A stretch of DNA of 16,006 nt, taken from assembly GCA_964450715.1 (NCBI GenBank), contig CAYVFC010000171.1, positions 1 through 16,006 of the forward strand. The letters run 5' to 3'. Below, one piece after another: positions 14,301-16,006 of the stretch. Source of the stretch: CAYVFC01 sp964450715. Its GTDB lineage: Bacteria > Myxococcota_A > Polyangia > Polyangiales > JAFGIB01. The position numbers were made by a program, and so were the translations under genes. Numbering within the stretch: position 1 is the stretch's first letter; the number at the start of each line of letters is the position of its first letter. A model generated the notes under the pieces. The model was not told the DNA's origin. It made no database searches and saw nothing but the letters and a program-made list of their open reading frames with translations.

Positions 14301-14323
14301 GGCGGTTCGAGGGGTACTGTAAA
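14295..14323 (-). promoter_or_regulatory. Possible moeA promoter overlapping the ModE-like site
   Basis: On the minus strand TTTACA (14323-14318, five of six -35 bases) is followed by 17 bp and CGTTAT (14300-14295), which is also one half of the ModE-like palindrome. TTATGC, two bases further on, is an alternative -10. The small palindrome GTACT-N5-AGTAC (14314-14328) overlaps the -35. Confidence 0.35.
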
Positions 14324-14357
14324 AGTACGAGAGGCGACCTGCAAATGCTTTTGATAC

Positions 14358-14382
14358 TCCCCTCTCCCTCCGGGAGAGGGGA
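14358..14382. repeat. REP-like palindrome, 11-bp perfect stem
   Basis: TCCCCTCTCCC and its exact complement GGGAGAGGGGA surround a TCC loop and are followed by ACGGGAGTGAAGGG. This resembles the widespread intergenic CCCTCTCCC/GGGAGAGGG palindromic repeats of GC-rich bacteria. No T-tract follows. It lies in the divergent region between moeA and the 67-aa gene. Confidence 0.75.
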
Positions 14383-14415
14383 CGGGAGTGAAGGGAATTA
14401 TCACCCGCCGTCGGC

Positions 14416-14444
14416 TTGACCGCTCCCCCGGACTTCTCGATAGT
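14416..14444 (+). promoter_or_regulatory. Sigma70-type promoter for the 67-aa protein and MobB-like gene
   Basis: TTGACC (14416-14421), 17 bp, then GATAGT (14439-14444). Transcription would start near 14451, so the coding start must be the ATG at 14479 rather than upstream codons in the same frame. Confidence 0.6.
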
Positions 14445-14478
14445 CATGACCTCCGATCGCGATCAGGAGAAAAGGAAC

Positions 14479-14682
14479 ATGGCGACAAGGGAAGAGCTCA
14501 TTCAGGCAGTGCTCGACGCGGCCGCGGAGCGGGACGGTAAAAAGCAGCTCGAATGCGCCAGGGCGCTCGGCCTGGCCAAGAAGCACGGTGTAAAACCGAT
14601 AGAAATCGGCACCATCTGCGACGAGCAGAAGGTCAAGATCTTCGACTGCCAGTTGGGGTGTTTCGGCAAGAAGGGCAAGTGA
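14479..14682 (+). CDS. Small Cys-tailed protein associated with Moco genes (67 aa)
   Basis: 67 residues starting MATREELIQAVLDAAAERDG. The core ARALGLAKKHGVKPIEIGTI looks like a helix-turn-helix-type segment, and the tail KIFDCQLGCFGKKGK holds a CX3C pair, with two further Cys at ECA and TIC. The start at 14479 is supported by AGGA/GGAG just upstream and by the promoter at 14416-14444. I recall similar small proteins ending NCQLGCF next to molybdenum cofactor genes in deltaproteobacteria, but know no proven function. It precedes the MobB-like gene by 23 bp and is probably cotranscribed with it. A small regulator or a metal/sulfur carrier are both possible. Confidence 0.82.
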   Translation: MATREELIQAVLDAAAERDGKKQLECARALGLAKKHGVKPIEIGTICDEQKVKIFDCQLGCFGKKGK

Positions 14683-14705
14683 GCCCCCGGTAGGCGGGAG
14701 AAGCC

Positions 14706-15722
14706 TTGATCCGCATTCCGCAGATGGCGCTTCTAGGAGCCGCGGGTCGCAAGAGCGGAAAGACCGAGCTGGCCAGCGCGCTGTTACGGCGCTTTGGAAA
14801 GCAGCGCCCCCTGGTCGCCGTCAAGGTGACCCCGGTGGACGATATCCGGGAGGAAACCCCTCCGGTAGAGGGCGGGATCCTGCTGAGCCACCGGCCCGAC
14901 CAGGGCTTTTACATCTGGCAGGAACAGAGCCCCGATGGAATCAAGGATACCTCCCGCCTGCTACGAGCCGGCGCCTCGCGCGTTTTCTGGATGGTGGTCA
15001 TGGCCGACCGCACCCGCGAGGCCCTACAAGAGCTGCTCCACATCATCGGCCCCGACACCCCCCTGGTGTGCGAGTCCAACAGCCTGCGGCTGGTAGCCGA
15101 GCCCGGCATATTCCTGCTCGTTCGCAACGCCACCCCGGACAGGACCAAGCGCTCGGTCGCCCTGGTGCGCAAGCACGTCGACCGAGTCGTAGTCTCGGAC
15201 GGCAAACGGTTCGACCTCGATCTGGACGACATCTCGCTTCAAGAAGGCCGTTGGACGCTCAAGCTCCCGGTCAGCGCCCTGGTCATGGCCGACGGAACCT
15301 GGAAATCGAATCGGACCGCCCTGGGGGACCGCGGCGGCTGCCGCAAGGACCTGGTCGAGGCCGCCGTGGACCGCCTGCGCCCCTGGTTCAAGCAGCTATC
15401 CATCGCCTGCTCCCGCGACCACAGCTGTCCGCTGGTAGGCATCCCGGTCATTACCGTCGCCGACGCGCCCCCCGTGCTTCCCAGAACCATCGAATCCGCC
15501 CTGCGCGCCGCCGCCCACGACACCCTGCTGGTGACCGGATGCGACCCCGACCGAATCGAAATCGACTCTATAAGAAAAACCCTGCGCGAGATCGACGGGC
15601 GGGACGCCGTGCTCTCCCCCTCACCCCGGGCCCCGACTACACCCGCCTTCGCGGTCTTCCATACGGACCTCCTGCCCGCCCTGCAGGAGATGATCGCGTC
15701 CGGCGACTCGGATTTTTACTGA
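14706..15722 (+). CDS. MobB-like P-loop GTPase with C-terminal extension
   Basis: 338 residues. A Walker A motif GAAGRKSGKT lies at 11-20 directly after the first strand, as in MobB and related SIMIBI GTPases; MobB assists attachment of GMP to molybdopterin. The P-loop domain appears to run to about residue 210. The C-terminal part has a Cys-rich spot (SIACSRDHSCPLVGIP) and ends AFAVFHTDLLPALQEMIASG. That end resembles the plfAvY...lpaLe tail of MobA-type transferases, but the MobA nucleotide-binding loop is absent, so any MobA relation is speculative. The TTG start at 14706 has GGGAG five bases upstream; ATG 14724 has none and would trim the first strand. It lies second in the plus-strand Moco unit. 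Confidence 0.78.
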   Translation: MIRIPQMALLGAAGRKSGKTELASALLRRFGKQRPLVAVKVTPVDDIREETPPVEGGILLSHRPDQGFYIWQEQSPDGIKDTSRLLRAGASRVFWMVVMADRTREALQELLHIIGPDTPLVCESNSLRLVAEPGIFLLVRNATPDRTKRSVALVRKHVDRVVVSDGKRFDLDLDDISLQEGRWTLKLPVSALVMADGTWKSNRTALGDRGGCRKDLVEAAVDRLRPWFKQLSIACSRDHSCPLVGIPVITVADAPPVLPRTIESALRAAAHDTLLVTGCDPDRIEIDSIRKTLREIDGRDAVLSPSPRAPTTPAFAVFHTDLLPALQEMIASGDSDFY

Positions 15723-15735
15723 GCTTCTCTTCGAA

Positions 15736-15780
15736 ATGACAACACGACGGTAGCCGACGTCCGGGTAGGGGCGTTGTCAT
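15736..15780. promoter_or_regulatory. Inverted repeat ATGACAAC-N29-GTTGTCAT
   Basis: Perfect 8-bp arms at 15736-15743 and 15773-15780, in the less GC-rich tail just after the MobB-like stop. There is no T-tract. It may be an operator or RNA stem; the right arm covers the TTG start of the doubtful ORF at 15774. Confidence 0.35.
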
Positions 15781-15956
15781 ATTACCCGACGAAAACGTCA
15801 GTAAAAACGAGAGAAACGCCCGTCGGTCATCGGGCCCCGGTCGTAGTCTCTACCTACGAGGAATATTGGGGATATTTCGAGGAGGAGCAACGCAGCAGAC
15901 GGGGCCGTCCCGCCCGAAAGATGGATGAGTTATTTTGTCACGGACGCTTAGGCTAG
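15774..15956 (+). CDS. Doubtful small ORF with RRGRPARK motif (60 aa)
   Basis: An open frame from a TTG at 15774, preceded by a G-run but no clear Shine-Dalgarno. The product begins MSYYPTKTSVKTRE, has an acidic aromatic stretch (STYEEYWGYFEEEQ) and then the basic motif RSRRGRPARK, which recalls AT-hook cores. No ATG start is available in the frame. Its base composition is less GC-rich than neighbouring genes. It may be a small nucleic-acid-binding protein or non-coding; I cannot decide from sequence alone. Confidence 0.28.
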   Translation: MSYYPTKTSVKTRETPVGHRAPVVVSTYEEYWGYFEEEQRSRRGRPARKMDELFCHGRLG

Positions 15957-16006
15957 AGTTTCGCCATTTTTCAGGCGGCGCATAGCAGGTCCTGCAGGCC
16001 TTCGTG

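Noticed and set aside
15971..16006. Possible 3' end of a minus-strand gene (HEGLQDLLCAA then TGA)
   Set aside because: Only 11 codons are visible at the window edge, too few to support a coding call.
1..16006. CRISPR arrays, tRNA or rRNA genes, insertion sequences
   Set aside because: No spaced direct repeats, cloverleaf sequences, rRNA segments or transposase genes were seen; the two tandem repeats are in-frame coding repeats.

Overview
The window is GC-rich, tightly packed DNA from a Gram-negative bacterium. Signal peptides, lipoboxes, outer-membrane beta-barrel candidates and a multihaem c-type cytochrome all point to a two-membrane cell. The gene mix (TPR/acidic-repeat membrane protein, MOSC-MogA fusion, short MoaA-like radical SAM protein, small Cys-tailed protein beside a MobB-like GTPase) best fits a deltaproteobacterial-type lineage (Myxococcota/Desulfobacterota and relatives). 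That placement is an inference from gene content; nothing here fixes the taxon. A 100-N gap at 1773-1872 shows this is a draft scaffold.

Layout. (1) 1-2972, minus: one very large gene, cut by the window edge. It encodes a cytoplasmic TPR domain, a long acidic region with 43-residue tandem repeats (where the assembly gap lies), one transmembrane helix, a 14-residue Leu-Pro heptad repeat, and an alpha-helical repeat domain. (2) 3213-4673, plus: a lipoprotein with a duplicated NTF2-like/DUF4878-like domain, then a DUF72-family protein. (3) 4683-5909, minus: a small conserved protein and an RluD-type pseudouridine synthase behind a good sigma70-type promoter, then a separate 77-residue helical protein (6036-6269).

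(4) 6575-11281, plus: a four-gene, translationally coupled envelope operon. It encodes a cysteine-free beta-barrel candidate, a lipoprotein cytochrome c with 13 haem-binding motifs, a second small exported beta-rich protein ending in a beta-signal-like Phe, and a lipoprotein with an HExxH zinc-protease motif. The combination resembles a porin-cytochrome conduit for moving electrons across the outer membrane and is the most interesting system in the window.

(5) 11278-15722: a molybdenum-cofactor locus arranged divergently around a ModE-like palindrome at 14277-14300. On the minus strand are moeA, a short moaA-like gene and a MOSC-MogA fusion, each overlapping or nearly touching the next. On the plus strand are a 67-residue Cys-tailed protein and a MobB-like P-loop protein. 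The conduit operon and the Moco operon converge and overlap at their stop codons (11278-11281).

(6) 15723-16006: a less GC-rich tail with an inverted repeat and one doubtful small ORF.
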